In this document: piece by piece, positions 17,854 through 26,717 of the stretch
Numbering within the stretch: the stretch's first letter is position 1
How the letters are laid out: every line of letters begins with the position of its first letter
Notes under the pieces: generated by a model
Databases searched by the model: none
Told to the model about the DNA's origin: nothing
Seen by the model: only the letters and a program-made list of their open reading frames with translations
Position numbers and translations under genes: made by a program
Assembly (NCBI GenBank): GCA_029977845.1
Contig: JAPOKC010000030.1
Location: 1-33,288, forward strand
Source of the DNA: Mycobacteriaceae bacterium
Lineage (GTDB): Bacteria; Actinomycetota; Actinomycetes; Mycobacteriales; Mycobacteriaceae
Direction of reading: 5' to 3'
DNA length: 33,288 bases

Positions 17854-19835
17854 TGTAGTTCGCGCAGCCGCCGGAGGGCTTTCCTGACCTGGTCGGGATC
17901 GGTGGTGGTCCAGAACGGCGGCAGCGAGGACCGCAGGTAACCGCTGTAGCGGGCGGTGGCCATTCGGGAGTCGAGCACCGCCACCACCCCGCGGTCATCG
18001 ACGCGGCGCAACAGCCGTCCCGCGCCCTGTGCCAGTAGCAGGGCCGCGTGGCTGGCGGCCACCGCCATGAACCCGTTACCGCCTTTGGCCGCGACGGCGC
18101 GTTGCCGGGCGGTCAGCAGCGGATCGTCGGGGCGCGGGAACGGAATGCGGTCGATGATGACCAACGACAGTGACGCGCCGGGAACATCGACGCCCTGCCA
18201 CAGCGACAACGTGCCGAACAGTGAGGTGTGCGGGTCTTGCGCGAACTTCTCGATCAACGCGGCGGTGCTGTCATCGCCCTGGCAGAGCACCGGGGTCTCC
18301 AGCCGCGGGCGCATCGCCTCGGCCGCAGCCTTGGCCGCGCGGGTCGAGGAGAACAGCCCCAGGGTGCGCCCGCCCGCGGCCTCGATGAGTTCGGCGATCT
18401 CGTCGAGTTGGGCCCCCGGACCGGCCCCGCCGCCGGCACCGTCGCGTCCCGGAGCGGGCAGGTGCGCGGCGATGTAGAGGATGCCGGCCTTGGCGTGGTC
18501 GAACGGCGAACCGACATCCAGTCCTTGCCATTTCGTGTCCTCGTTCAGACCCCAAGCGCCGGCCATCGCGTCGAACGACCCGCCGATGGTCAGCGTCGCC
18601 GAGGTCAACACAGTGGTGGACGATCCGAACAGGTGCGCGCGTAACAGACCCGCCACCGACATCGGCGCCACCCGAAGCACGGGCTTGGCTGCCACTCCAC
18701 CGCGCTGCTCCTCGTGATCGAGCCACACCACATCGGTGCGGTCGGGGATGGCCGCGCCGAAAGAGTCCAGGATCCGGGTCGCGGTGTCGGTGATATCGGT
18801 CAGCGCGGCGATCGCCTCGGCGCGGGCCGCCGCGGCCTTCGGGTCCTTCGGCGCCGGGTCGATCGCCGACATGGCGCCGGCGGCGGCATCACGCAGTGCG
18901 GTGAGATAGGTGCCCAATTCGGCGTCGAGGTAATCGATCCGGCCGGGTTCGGCGTCGTGGATCGCCGAGGAGAAGGTGGCCACCGCGGCGTCCAGACGTT
19001 GGGTCAACTCCGGGCTGACCAGCCTGCCGATCCGGCGCACCGCCACGCCCAGTGAGGCCGGGGTGAGTTCGGCAGTGGCCACCGAGGTGACCCGGTCGAC
19101 GAGTTCGTGGGCCTCGTCGACCACCAGCAGATCGTGTTCGGGCAGCACGCTGGCCTCCGAGATCGCGTCGATGGCCAGCAGTGCGTGATTGGTGACCACC
19201 ACATCGGCCTGCCCGGCTTCGGCGCGAGCCTTCTCGGCGAAACAGTCCGTGCCGTAAGGGCAGCGCGACATGCCGAGGCACTCCCGAGCCGACACACTCA
19301 CCTGTGCCCAGGCGCGCTCCGGCACGCCGGGGCGCACGTCGTCGCGATCACCGGTCTCGGTCTCCGATGCCCACGCGGTGAGCCGTTGCACATCGCGGCC
19401 CAGCGGGCTGGACGCGGTGAACAACTCCTCCTGTGACACGTCCGGGTCCTCGGCCTCGGCCCCGCGGTGAATCTTGTTCAGGCACAAATAGTTCCGCCGG
19501 CCCTTCAGCAGGGCGAACTTGGGCTTGCGGGGCAGCACGTCGGTCAGCGCATCAGCCAGCCGGGGCAGGTCGCGGTCGACGAGCTGGCGCTGCAACGCGA
19601 TGGTGGCCGTCGAGACCACCACCGGTGTCTCATCGGCGAGTGCGCGGGCGATCGCGGGAACCAGATAGGCCAGCGACTTGCCGGTGCCGGTGCCGGCCTG
19701 CACGGCCAGATGCTCACCGCTGGCGAAGGCGTGCGCGACGGCCTCGGCCATCTGCACCTGACCGGGCCGTTGCGTTCCGCCCAATGCGTCCACTGCCCGC
19801 TGCAGCAGTTCGGTGACGTCGGGGATCTCGGTCAC
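17850..19835 (-). CDS. dinG: ATP-dependent DNA helicase DinG
   Basis: This encodes 661 residues (Rv1329c is 664). It is an XPD/DinG superfamily 2 helicase. Walker A AGTGTGKS is at 47-54 and the DEAH box at 240-243. Four cysteines at 118, 186, 192 and 198 are spaced like the iron-sulfur cluster ligands. The C-terminal half carries LFGTLSLWQGVDVPG and QGAGRLLRR (motifs V-VI). It unwinds 5'-3' and acts on R-loops and forked DNA in relatives. The GTG at 19835 overlaps the pncB TGA as GTGA; the frame is open further upstream but the added residues do not fit the family. It is translationally coupled to pncB. Confidence 0.95.
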   Translation of the reverse strand: MTEIPDVTELLQRAVDALGGTQRPGQVQMAEAVAHAFASGEHLAVQAGTGTGKSLAYLVPAIARALADETPVVVSTATIALQRQLVDRDLPRLADALTDVLPRKPKFALLKGRRNYLCLNKIHRGAEAEDPDVSQEELFTASSPLGRDVQRLTAWASETETGDRDDVRPGVPERAWAQVSVSARECLGMSRCPYGTDCFAEKARAEAGQADVVVTNHALLAIDAISEASVLPEHDLLVVDEAHELVDRVTSVATAELTPASLGVAVRRIGRLVSPELTQRLDAAVATFSSAIHDAEPGRIDYLDAELGTYLTALRDAAAGAMSAIDPAPKDPKAAAARAEAIAALTDITDTATRILDSFGAAIPDRTDVVWLDHEEQRGGVAAKPVLRVAPMSVAGLLRAHLFGSSTTVLTSATLTIGGSFDAMAGAWGLNEDTKWQGLDVGSPFDHAKAGILYIAAHLPAPGRDGAGGGAGPGAQLDEIAELIEAAGGRTLGLFSSTRAAKAAAEAMRPRLETPVLCQGDDSTAALIEKFAQDPHTSLFGTLSLWQGVDVPGASLSLVIIDRIPFPRPDDPLLTARQRAVAAKGGNGFMAVAASHAALLLAQGAGRLLRRVDDRGVVAVLDSRMATARYSGYLRSSLPPFWTTTDPDQVRKALRRLRELQ

Positions 19836-21118
19836 GACACGTACCGGGTAGGTATCGCGGGATCGCCGTGTGAGAGCGCGAGCCCTTCCCACGGCAGGCT
19901 GTGCAGGCCGTCGGCGACCAGCGTGCGGGCCGCGCCGAGATCCGCGGGTGCGAGCACCTCGCCATCGCGCACCAGCGGCACGGTCAGCCGGACGCCGGCG
20001 GTGGGCGGGTTCGCGGCGAGGCCGATGAGTTCCTCGACGACGGTGCCGGACGGTTTGGCCAGCCGGGTCGCGGCCTTGCAGCCACCCTGGGACTCCTTGC
20101 GGCTGCTGCGTTTTCGCACCGGCATACCGTCCACCTCGACGAGTTTGTAGACCATGCCGGCGGTCGGGGCGCCGGAGCCGGTGACCACCGAGGTTCCCAC
20201 CCCGTAGGTGTCGACGGGTTCGGCGCGCAGCGCGGCGATCGAATACTCGTCGAGATCACCGGAGACCACGATGCGGGTCTTGACCGCACCTAGAGCGTCG
20301 AGTTGGTTGCGGACCTGGCGGGCCAGCACCCCGAGGTCGCCGGAGTCGATCCGCACGGCGCCGAGTCCCGGACCCGCCACCGCGATCGCGTTGGCCACTC
20401 CGTCGTGCACGTCGTAAGTGTCGACCAGCAGTGTGGTATCCACCCCGAGTGCGTCGACCTGTGCGCGGAACGCCGCGCGCTCGTCAGGCCCATCGGCGGT
20501 GGTGTGCAGCATCGTGAAGGCGTGCGCGGAGGTGCCGAGTGCGGGCACCCCGTACCGGCGGGCCGCCTCGAGATTGGAGGTGCCGGCGAAACCGGCGAGG
20601 TAACAGGCTCGGGCGGCGGCGACGGCAGCCTGTTCGTGGGTGCGCCGCGACCCCATCTCGATGAGCGGGCGGCCGTCGGCGGCGGTCACCATCCGCGCCG
20701 CGGCGGCGGCCACCGCGGAGTCGTGGTTGAGGATCGAGAGCACGAGGGTCTCCAGCAGAACGCATTCGGCGAAGGTGCCGGTGATCGAGAGCACCGGGGA
20801 GTTCGGGAAGTACAACTCGCCCTCGCGGTAGCCGTCGACGTCACCGCGGAACCGGAAGTCGCGCAGATAGGCCAGCGTCGCCTGATCGAGGAACGGCGCC
20901 ACCGAGGCCAGTGCCGCTTCGTCGAAGACGAATTCGCCCAGCGCTGCCAGGAACCGGCCGGTGCCGGCCAGGACCCCGTAGCGGCGGCCGTCGGGCAGCC
21001 TCCGGGTGAACACCTCGAAGGTGGCCCGTCGGTGCGCGGTGCCGTCGCGCAGTGCCGCCGCGAGCATGGTCAGCTCGTACTTGTCGGTCAGCAGGGCCGG
21101 CGAATCAACCGCGGTCAC
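19832..21118 (-). CDS. pncB: Nicotinate phosphoribosyltransferase
   Basis: This encodes 428 residues (M. tuberculosis PncB1 is 448). It makes nicotinate mononucleotide from nicotinate and PRPP with ATP, in NAD salvage. TDKYELTM at the N-terminus, GSRRTHE near 156-162, and GTSAHAF with His199 (the likely phosphorylated histidine) are family motifs. FAGTSNLEAA and VRIDSGDL also fit. The start is GTG with a TACGGT -10-like element 8 nt upstream. It heads a minus-strand operon with dinG and the lipoprotein peptidase and is divergent from clpS. This pncB1-dinG pair is as in M. tuberculosis (Rv1330c-Rv1329c). Confidence 0.95.
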   Translation of the reverse strand: MTAVDSPALLTDKYELTMLAAALRDGTAHRRATFEVFTRRLPDGRRYGVLAGTGRFLAALGEFVFDEAALASVAPFLDQATLAYLRDFRFRGDVDGYREGELYFPNSPVLSITGTFAECVLLETLVLSILNHDSAVAAAAARMVTAADGRPLIEMGSRRTHEQAAVAAARACYLAGFAGTSNLEAARRYGVPALGTSAHAFTMLHTTADGPDERAAFRAQVDALGVDTTLLVDTYDVHDGVANAIAVAGPGLGAVRIDSGDLGVLARQVRNQLDALGAVKTRIVVSGDLDEYSIAALRAEPVDTYGVGTSVVTGSGAPTAGMVYKLVEVDGMPVRKRSSRKESQGGCKAATRLAKPSGTVVEELIGLAANPPTAGVRLTVPLVRDGEVLAPADLGAARTLVADGLHSLPWEGLALSHGDPAIPTRYVS

Positions 21119-21125
21119 ACCGGCA

Positions 21126-21131
21126 ACCGTA
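21126..21131 (-). promoter_or_regulatory. Probable -10 element for leaderless pncB
   Basis: On the minus strand TACGGT ends 8 nt before the GTG at 21118. It fits TANNNT. Confidence 0.45.
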
Positions 21132-21171
21132 GCGGTTTGCGCCGGTAGGGGACGATTTTGACGGCGCTCGG

Positions 21172-21177
21172 TATCCT
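21172..21177 (+). promoter_or_regulatory. Probable -10 element for leaderless clpS
   Basis: TATCCT ends 8 nt before the ATG at 21185. It supports that start over the upstream TTG at 21158. Confidence 0.5.
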
Positions 21178-21184
21178 TGTGCCC

Positions 21185-21487
21185 ATGGGCTCGTCACCAT
21201 CGAACCGGCCGGGGACCAGTGCCGTACTGGAGGCCGACGAACTGGATGCGACGGACACCCCGTGGGTGACCGTCGTCTGGGACGACCCGGTCAACCTGAT
21301 GAACTACGTCACCTACATCTTCCAGAAACTGTTCGGCTACAGCGAACCGCATGCCACCAAGCTGATGATGCAGGTTCACAACGAGGGCAAGGCGGTGGTC
21401 TCGGCCGGCACCCGCGAGGCCATGGAAGTCGACGTCACCAAACTCCACGCGGCCGGCCTGTGGGCCACCATGCAGCAGGACCGCTGA
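21185..21487 (+). CDS. clpS: ATP-dependent Clp protease adaptor ClpS
   Basis: This encodes 100 residues (Rv1331 is 101). ClpS delivers proteins with bulky N-terminal residues to the Clp ATPase. The core [19 protein letters not shown] (from about residue 34) carries the acidic pocket residues, and [11 protein letters not shown] has the conserved histidine. The C-terminus ends [15 protein letters not shown]. The ATG at 21185 matches the family start and a likely leaderless promoter. The next gene follows after 6 bp. It begins a row of closely packed genes running to murI. Confidence 0.94.
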   Translation: MGSSPSNRPGTSAVLEADELDATDTPWVTVVWDDPVNLMNYVTYIFQKLFGYSEPHATKLMMQVHNEGKAVVSAGTREAMEVDVTKLHAAGLWATMQQDR

Positions 21488-21493
21488 CGGCCA

Positions 21494-22066
21494 GTGCGTA
21501 AATGGAAGCGGGTCGACACCGCTGACGGTCCCCGCTTCGTCACCACCATGGACGTCCACGAGGTGACGTTGTTGCGGAACATGGCGGGTTCGATGCAGGA
21601 GATGCTCGACGACCGGCAGTCGTTCGCGCCGTCGGATCCGCTGGAGCAGATCACCGGGATCCGCACCGGCAACTCCGAGCCGCCGGCTGACGATTCGCTG
21701 CGGCGGTTACTTCCCGACTTCGTCAGCGCGGACTCGGCGGCATCGGATCCCAGCGGATCCAACAGCGCGCTGCGCAGCCTGCACGAGCCGCAGATCATCG
21801 ACGCGAAAATCTCCGCGGCGCAGCGGCTTCTGGACACCCTGCCCGCTGATGGCCGGGTCGAGTTGAGCGATGACGACGCCAACGCCTGGATCGCAGCGGT
21901 CAACGATATGCGCCTGACCCTCGGGACCATCCTCGACATCGGCCCGGATACCCCTGATCATCTACCGGACGGCCATCCCATGGCCCAGCACCTCGACGTC
22001 TACCACTGGCTGACCTTCCTGCAGGAGTGTCTGGTGCTGGGTCTGATGGGCAAGCCGATCCGATGA
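21494..22066 (+). CDS. DUF2017 family protein (Rv1332-like)
   Basis: This encodes 190 residues from a GTG. The actinobacterial DUF2017 features are visible: RKWKRV at the N-terminus, EVTLLRNMAGSMQEML, LEQITGI and LRRLLPDF. It is soluble and mostly helical, with no catalytic motif. Some databases have described the family as a transcriptional regulator, but nothing here proves DNA binding. It almost always follows clpS in actinobacteria, as here. Its TGA overlaps the next ATG (ATGA). Rv1332 is somewhat longer (218). Confidence 0.9.
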   Translation: MRKWKRVDTADGPRFVTTMDVHEVTLLRNMAGSMQEMLDDRQSFAPSDPLEQITGIRTGNSEPPADDSLRRLLPDFVSADSAASDPSGSNSALRSLHEPQIIDAKISAAQRLLDTLPADGRVELSDDDANAWIAAVNDMRLTLGTILDIGPDTPDHLPDGHPMAQHLDVYHWLTFLQECLVLGLMGKPIR

Positions 22067-23100
22067 CCGGCTCCATCACCGACGTCGCCGGCATCCTGGT
22101 GGGTCACCATCACCGCTGCGATGCGGATGCCACCGTCGGTGACAAGCAGGCGCCCGGAACCGGATGGGCCTGCGGCACAACCGTTATCGTCGCCCCGCCG
22201 GGCACCGTCGGTGCGGTCGACGTCCGCGGCGGCGCACCCGGCAGCCGGGAGACCGAGCTGCTCGAACCGTCCAACAGCGTGCGGCACGTGGACGCCGTCG
22301 TGCTGACCGGCGGCAGCGCATTCGGACTGGCCGCCGCAGACGGGGTGATGCGCTGGCTGGAGGAACGTGGCCGCGGTGTGCAGATGACCGGCGGGACGGT
22401 GCCGATCGTGCCTGCCGCGGTGATCTTCGACCTGCCGGTCGGCGCCTGGTCGAGTCGTCCGGATGCGGAGTTCGGTTACCGGGCCGCGCAGGCCGCCGGA
22501 GTCGAGTTCGCGACCGGGTGCGTGGGCGCCGGAGTCGGTGCGCGGGCCGGTGTGCTCAAGGGCGGGGTCGGCACCGCCTCGACAGTGCTGGACTCCGGGG
22601 TCACCGTGGGCGCAATCGTGATCGTGAACTCGGCCGGCGAGGTGCTGGACACCACGACCGGCCTGCCGTGGATGGCCGATCTCGCCGCCGAGTTCGGGCT
22701 CACGCCGCCGCCCGCCGAGCAGATCGCGGCCTACGGTGCGCGGCACGGCGAACTGAGCCCGCTGAACACCACCATCGCGGTGATCGCCACCGATGCGGTG
22801 CTGAGTCCCACCGGATGCCGGCGGGTGGGCATCGCCGCCCAGGACGGTCTGGCCCGCTCCATCCGCCCGGCGCACACGCCGCTGGACGGTGACACCGTCT
22901 TCGTCCTGGCCACCGGGGCGGTGTCGGTGGATCCCTCGCCGGACACCCCGGAGGCGATGCTGCCGGAGACCGCTCTGCTCAGCGCGGTGGGTGCCGCGGC
23001 CGCGGACTGTCTGGCCCGTGCCGTTCTGGCCGGGGTGCTGGCCGCCGAACCGGTGGCCGGTATTCCGACGTTGCGGCAGATGTTCCCCGGAAGGCGATGA
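22063..23100 (+). CDS. P1/DmpA-NylC family N-terminal-nucleophile hydrolase
   Basis: This encodes 345 residues (Rv1333 is 344). The family is made as a precursor that cuts itself and exposes a nucleophile. [15 protein letters not shown] holds Asn235-Thr236, the same junction as the Asn-Thr cleavage site of the nylon oligomer hydrolase NylC, so Thr236 is the predicted nucleophile. Other motifs are [23 protein letters not shown], here residues 38-60, and [20 protein letters not shown] near 77-95. Expected products are about 24 and 11 kDa chains. The natural substrate is not known; aminopeptidase or amide hydrolase activity is likely. The ATG overlaps the DUF2017 stop, and the stop overlaps the rhomboid start (both ATGA). 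Confidence 0.92.
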   Translation: MTGSITDVAGILVGHHHRCDADATVGDKQAPGTGWACGTTVIVAPPGTVGAVDVRGGAPGSRETELLEPSNSVRHVDAVVLTGGSAFGLAAADGVMRWLEERGRGVQMTGGTVPIVPAAVIFDLPVGAWSSRPDAEFGYRAAQAAGVEFATGCVGAGVGARAGVLKGGVGTASTVLDSGVTVGAIVIVNSAGEVLDTTTGLPWMADLAAEFGLTPPPAEQIAAYGARHGELSPLNTTIAVIATDAVLSPTGCRRVGIAAQDGLARSIRPAHTPLDGDTVFVLATGAVSVDPSPDTPEAMLPETALLSAVGAAAADCLARAVLAGVLAAEPVAGIPTLRQMFPGRR

Positions 23101-23717
23101 GCATGACCACACCACCGCCCACCAAGTGGCCGGCCTGGAAGACCGGCGCCGCCACCATCGTGACCTTCGTGGCGCTGCTGTATCTGATCGAGCTCATCGA
23201 CTGGCTGACCCGGGGGTCGTTGGAGGACAACGGGATTCGGCCGCTGGAAGCCGACGGCCTCAAGGGCATCATCTTCGCGCCGCTTCTGCACGGCGGCTGG
23301 GATCACCTGCTGGCGAACACGATTCCGGCGCTGGTGCTGGGGTTCCTCGTCACGCTCGCCGGGATCGGGCGCTTCTTCGTGGCGACGGCGATCATCTGGA
23401 TCCTCGGCGGGTTCGGCACCTGGCTGATCGGGAACATCGGCAGCTGCCATCTGGAGACCAACCACATCGGCGCCTCCGGGTTGATCTTCGGCTGGCTGAC
23501 CTTCCTGCTGGTGTTCGGCTGGCTCACCCGTCACGTCTGGCAGATCGTCACCAGCCTGGTGGTGCTGTTCGTCTACGGCGGTGTGCTCTACGGCGCGATA
23601 CCGGTGCTGGACCGCTGCGGCGGGGTCTCCTGGCAGGGCCATCTGTGCGGTGCGATCGCCGGCGTGCTGGCCGCCTACTGGCTGTCCGGTCCGGAGCGCG
23701 AGGCCCGGAAATCATGA
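23097..23717 (+). CDS. Rhomboid family intramembrane serine protease
   Basis: This encodes 206 residues with about six membrane segments. The catalytic pair is Ser127 ([10 protein letters not shown]) and His182 ([12 protein letters not shown]). His70 and Asn74 ([10 protein letters not shown]) fit the oxyanion-side residues. All are present, so it should be active. It corresponds to Rv1337. The ATG overlaps the upstream stop, and the stop overlaps the murI ATG (ATGA in both cases). In M. tuberculosis three genes (mec, cysO, cysM) sit directly upstream of it; here they are missing. Confidence 0.94.
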   Translation: MSMTTPPPTKWPAWKTGAATIVTFVALLYLIELIDWLTRGSLEDNGIRPLEADGLKGIIFAPLLHGGWDHLLANTIPALVLGFLVTLAGIGRFFVATAIIWILGGFGTWLIGNIGSCHLETNHIGASGLIFGWLTFLLVFGWLTRHVWQIVTSLVVLFVYGGVLYGAIPVLDRCGGVSWQGHLCGAIAGVLAAYWLSGPEREARKS

Positions 23718-24520
23718 GCGATCAGCAGGCCCCGATCGGGATCTTCGACTCCGGTGTGGGCGGGCTGACGGTGGCGCGATCGATCATCGACCAGTTGCCC
23801 GACGAGAACCTCATCTACGTCGGCGACACCGCGCACGGCCCGTACGGACCGCTGACCATCCCGCAGGTGCGCGCCCACGCCCTGGCCATCGCCGACGACC
23901 TCGTCGCGCGCGGCGTCAAGGCTCTCGTCATCGCCTGCAACACCGCGTCGGCGGCCTGCCTGCGCGACGCCCGCGAGCGCTACGACGTCCCGGTGATCGA
24001 GGTCATCCTCCCGGCGGTGCGGCGCGCGGTGGCGACCACCCGGACCGGTCGTATCGGAGTCATCGGCACCGAGGCCACCATCGCTTCGGGGGCCTACCAG
24101 GACGCCTTCACCGCTGCCCGCGACGTCGAGGTGACCGGGGTGGCCTGCCCGCGGTTCGTGGACTTCGTCGAGCGCGGCGTGACCAGCGGACGTCAGGTGC
24201 TCGGTCTGGCCGAGGGATATCTGGAGCCGCTGCAACGCGCCGAGGTCGACACCCTGGTGCTCGGCTGTACCCACTACCCGTTGCTGTCCGGGGTGATCCA
24301 GCTGGCGATGGGTGACTCGGTCACGCTGGTGTCCAGCGCCGAGGAGACCGCCAAGGATCTGGTGCGGGTGCTCACCGAAGGTGACCTGCTGCGTCCGCAC
24401 GACCGCGGTGTGGCCACCAGGGTGTTCGAGGCCACCGGCGATCCGGAGGCGTTCACCGCGCTGGCCGCCCGCTTCCTCGGTCCGGTGATCACCGGTGTCG
24501 GGTCTTCGGCCACGAGTTGA
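23714..24520 (+). CDS. murI: Glutamate racemase
   Basis: This encodes 268 residues (M. tuberculosis 271). It supplies D-glutamate for peptidoglycan. The two catalytic cysteines are Cys75 ([10 protein letters not shown]) and Cys185 ([10 protein letters not shown]). [11 protein letters not shown] at the N-terminus and [11 protein letters not shown] also match. The ATG overlaps the rhomboid stop. It ends the tightly overlapping row begun at clpS; the next gene starts after 35 bp. Confidence 0.97.
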   Translation: MSDQQAPIGIFDSGVGGLTVARSIIDQLPDENLIYVGDTAHGPYGPLTIPQVRAHALAIADDLVARGVKALVIACNTASAACLRDARERYDVPVIEVILPAVRRAVATTRTGRIGVIGTEATIASGAYQDAFTAARDVEVTGVACPRFVDFVERGVTSGRQVLGLAEGYLEPLQRAEVDTLVLGCTHYPLLSGVIQLAMGDSVTLVSSAEETAKDLVRVLTEGDLLRPHDRGVATRVFEATGDPEAFTALAARFLGPVITGVGSSATS

Positions 24521-24555
24521 CCGTCCCAACCACATGAGCATGGCAAGCTGACGTC

Positions 24556-25323
24556 GTGCGGTTGACGGTGCTGGGCTGCTCGGGCAGCGTCGTCGGGCCC
24601 GACTCGCCGGCGTCGGGCTATCTGCTGACGGCTGAGGGCACCGCCCCGCTGGTGATGGATTTCGGTGGCGGGGTGCTCGGCGCACTGCAGCGGTACGCCG
24701 ATCCCAACGAGGTGCACATCGCGCTCACGCACCTGCACGCCGATCACTGTCTGGATCTGCCCGGCCTGTTCGTCTGGCGGCGGTATCACCCGTCGCCGGC
24801 CACCGAGCGCGGGATCATGTACGGCCCCGCGGACACCTGGACCAGGCTGGCCGCGGCGTCCTCCCCGCTCGGCGGTGAGCTCGACGACTTCTCCGATCTG
24901 TTCGACGTGCGGGTGTGGAGCGACGGCGAACCGGTGCGCCTGGGCACGCTGACCGTACTGCCCCGGCTGGTCAACCACCCCACCGAGTCGTTCGGATTGC
25001 GGGTGACCGACGCCGGCGGCGCCACCCTGGTCTACAGCGGCGACACCGGGATGTGCGAGTCGATCATCCAACTGGCCCAGGGCGCCGATGCGTTCCTGTG
25101 TGAGGCGTCCTGGACCGACTCCCCGGACCGGCCGCCGCATCTGCATCTGTCCGGCGCCGAGGCGGGCCGGATTGCCAGGAAGGCCGGGGTGGGCAGGCTG
25201 CTGATCACCCACATCCCGCCGTGGACGTCGCGCGAGGACGTGATCAGCGAGGCCAAGGCCGAGTACGACGGCCCGGTGCACGCGGTGGTGGCCGGGGAAG
25301 CCTTCGACATCAGCCGCGGCTAG
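24556..25323 (+). CDS. Metallo-beta-lactamase-fold phosphodiesterase (Rv1339-like)
   Basis: This encodes 255 residues. HLHADH is at 59-64, with later LVNHPTESFG, YSGDTG and a final THIPPW, the metal-binding set of the MBL fold of RNase Z/CpdA-like type. M. tuberculosis Rv1339 has been reported to be an atypical class II cAMP phosphodiesterase, so cAMP hydrolysis is the best assignment. The adenylate cyclase at 2582-4195 could be the opposing activity, though the genes are not linked in an operon. The start is GTG at 24556, with CAAGCT 7 nt upstream as a weak -10. Its TAG stop forms part of the next promoter. Confidence 0.9.
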   Translation: MRLTVLGCSGSVVGPDSPASGYLLTAEGTAPLVMDFGGGVLGALQRYADPNEVHIALTHLHADHCLDLPGLFVWRRYHPSPATERGIMYGPADTWTRLAAASSPLGGELDDFSDLFDVRVWSDGEPVRLGTLTVLPRLVNHPTESFGLRVTDAGGATLVYSGDTGMCESIIQLAQGADAFLCEASWTDSPDRPPHLHLSGAEAGRIARKAGVGRLLITHIPPWTSREDVISEAKAEYDGPVHAVVAGEAFDISRG

Positions 25324-25326
25324 GGT
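25321..25326 (+). promoter_or_regulatory. Probable -10 element for rph, overlapping a stop codon
   Basis: TAGGGT ends 7 nt before the GTG at 25333. Its first three bases are the TAG stop of the preceding gene, so rph may have its own leaderless transcript. Confidence 0.5.
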
Positions 25327-25332
25327 TCCCCC

Positions 25333-26112
25333 GTGGCAGAACGACAGGACGGCAGGACCGACGACGAACTGCGGCCGGTGCGAATCACCCGCGGCTTCAC
25401 CTCCCACCCGGCCGGCTCGGTGCTCGTCGAGTTCGGCGAGACCCGGGTGATGTGCACGGCCAGCGTCACCGAGGGAGTCCCGCGCTGGCGCAAGGGATCC
25501 GGACTGGGCTGGCTGACCGCCGAGTACGCGATGCTGCCGGCGGCCACCCACACCCGATCGGACCGCGAGTCGGTCAAGGGCCGCGTCGGCGGTCGCACCC
25601 AGGAGATCAGCCGGCTGGTCGGGCGTTCGTTGCGGGCGTGTATCGACCTGGCGGCACTGGGGGAGAACACCATCGCGCTGGACTGCGATGTGCTGCAGGC
25701 CGACGGCGGTACCCGCACCGCGGCCATCACCGGCGCCTACGTCGCACTCTCCGATGCCGTGACTTATCTGGCGGCGGCCGGCCGGCTCACCGACCCGAAG
25801 CCGCTGTCGTGCGCGATCGCCGCGATCAGTGTCGGTGTGGTCGACGGCCGGGTGCGGGTGGATCTTCCGTATGAGGAGGATTCGCGAGCCGAGGTCGATA
25901 TGAACGTGGTGGCCACCGACACCGGCACCCTGGTCGAGATCCAGGGCACCGGTGAGGGCGCGACGTTCCCGCGCACGACGCTGGACCTGATGCTCGACGC
26001 CGCGTTCGGGGCATGCGAGAAGTTGTTCGCATTGCAGCGGGAGGCGCTGGAGTTGCCGTATCCCGGTGTGCTGCCGGAGGGTCCGGCGCCGAAGAAGGCG
26101 TTCGGGTCCTGA
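25333..26112 (+). CDS. rph: Ribonuclease PH
   Basis: This encodes 259 residues, the same length as Rv1340 RphA. It trims tRNA 3' ends by phosphorolysis. RPVRITRGF opens the domain. [20 protein letters not shown] (around residues 79-98) and [19 protein letters not shown] hold the RNA- and phosphate-binding residues. The C-terminus ends KKAFGS. The start is GTG at 25333. The stop TGA at 26110 overlaps the apparent CTG start of rdgB. Confidence 0.96.
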   Translation: MAERQDGRTDDELRPVRITRGFTSHPAGSVLVEFGETRVMCTASVTEGVPRWRKGSGLGWLTAEYAMLPAATHTRSDRESVKGRVGGRTQEISRLVGRSLRACIDLAALGENTIALDCDVLQADGGTRTAAITGAYVALSDAVTYLAAAGRLTDPKPLSCAIAAISVGVVDGRVRVDLPYEEDSRAEVDMNVVATDTGTLVEIQGTGEGATFPRTTLDLMLDAAFGACEKLFALQREALELPYPGVLPEGPAPKKAFGS

Positions 26113-26717
26113 CGCGTCTTCTCGTTGCGAGTCGTAACCGCAAGAAACTCGCTGAGTTGCACCGGGTGCTCGAGGCGGCCGGTATCTCCGGTCTGGAACT
26201 GCTGTCCCTCGACGACGTCCCGCCCTATGACGAGGCGCCGGAGACCGGCGCGACGTTCGAGGAGAACGCCCTGGCCAAGGCGCGCGACGGGTTCGCCGCG
26301 ACCGGTCTGCCGACGTTGGCCGACGACTCCGGGTTGGAAGTGGCGGCCTTGAACGGCATGCCGGGCGTGCTCTCGGCGCGGTGGGCCGGCGGGCACGGCG
26401 ACGACGCCGCCAACTACACCCTGCTGCTCGCTCAACTCGGTGACGTTACCGACGAGCGGCGCTCGGCGGCCTTCGTCTCGGTCTGCGCGCTGGTGACGGG
26501 GCCGTCTGAGGAGACCGTGGTGCGCGGTGAGTGGCTCGGCGTGATCGCGCGGAAACCGTTGGGGGACGGTGGTTTCGGCTACGACCCGGTGTTCGTTCCG
26601 GTGGGGGAGACGCGCTCCGCCGCACAGCTCAGCCCGGCGGAGAAGGACGCCGCCTCGCACCGCGGCCGCGCGCTGGCGCTGCTGGTGCCGGCCTTGCGTG
26701 ACCTCGCTAGAGGTTGA
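26109..26717 (+). CDS. rdgB: dITP/XTP pyrophosphatase (RdgB/HAM1)
   Basis: This encodes about 202 residues. It removes non-canonical purine nucleoside triphosphates such as dITP and [13 protein letters not shown] at the N-terminus, [34 protein letters not shown] (cited at about 75-98), GGFGYDPVF and SHRGRAL are the family motifs. The first beta strand ([10 protein letters not shown]) must be translated, yet no ATG, GTG or TTG lies near: the only in-frame choices are CTG at 26109, which overlaps the rph stop as CTGA, or ATG at 26013, 100 bp inside rph. CTG is preferred on family length (Rv1341 is 204). The 3' end overlaps the convergent gene by 11 bp. Confidence 0.9.
   Translation: MTRLLVASRNRKKLAELHRVLEAAGISGLELLSLDDVPPYDEAPETGATFEENALAKARDGFAATGLPTLADDSGLEVAALNGMPGVLSARWAGGHGDDAANYTLLLAQLGDVTDERRSAAFVSVCALVTGPSEETVVRGEWLGVIARKPLGDGGFGYDPVFVPVGETRSAAQLSPAEKDAASHRGRALALLVPALRDLARG

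Noticed and set aside
22889..23713. Upstream open frame in phase with murI
   Set aside because: It crosses the whole rhomboid gene in another frame; murI starts at the ATG overlapping the rhomboid stop.
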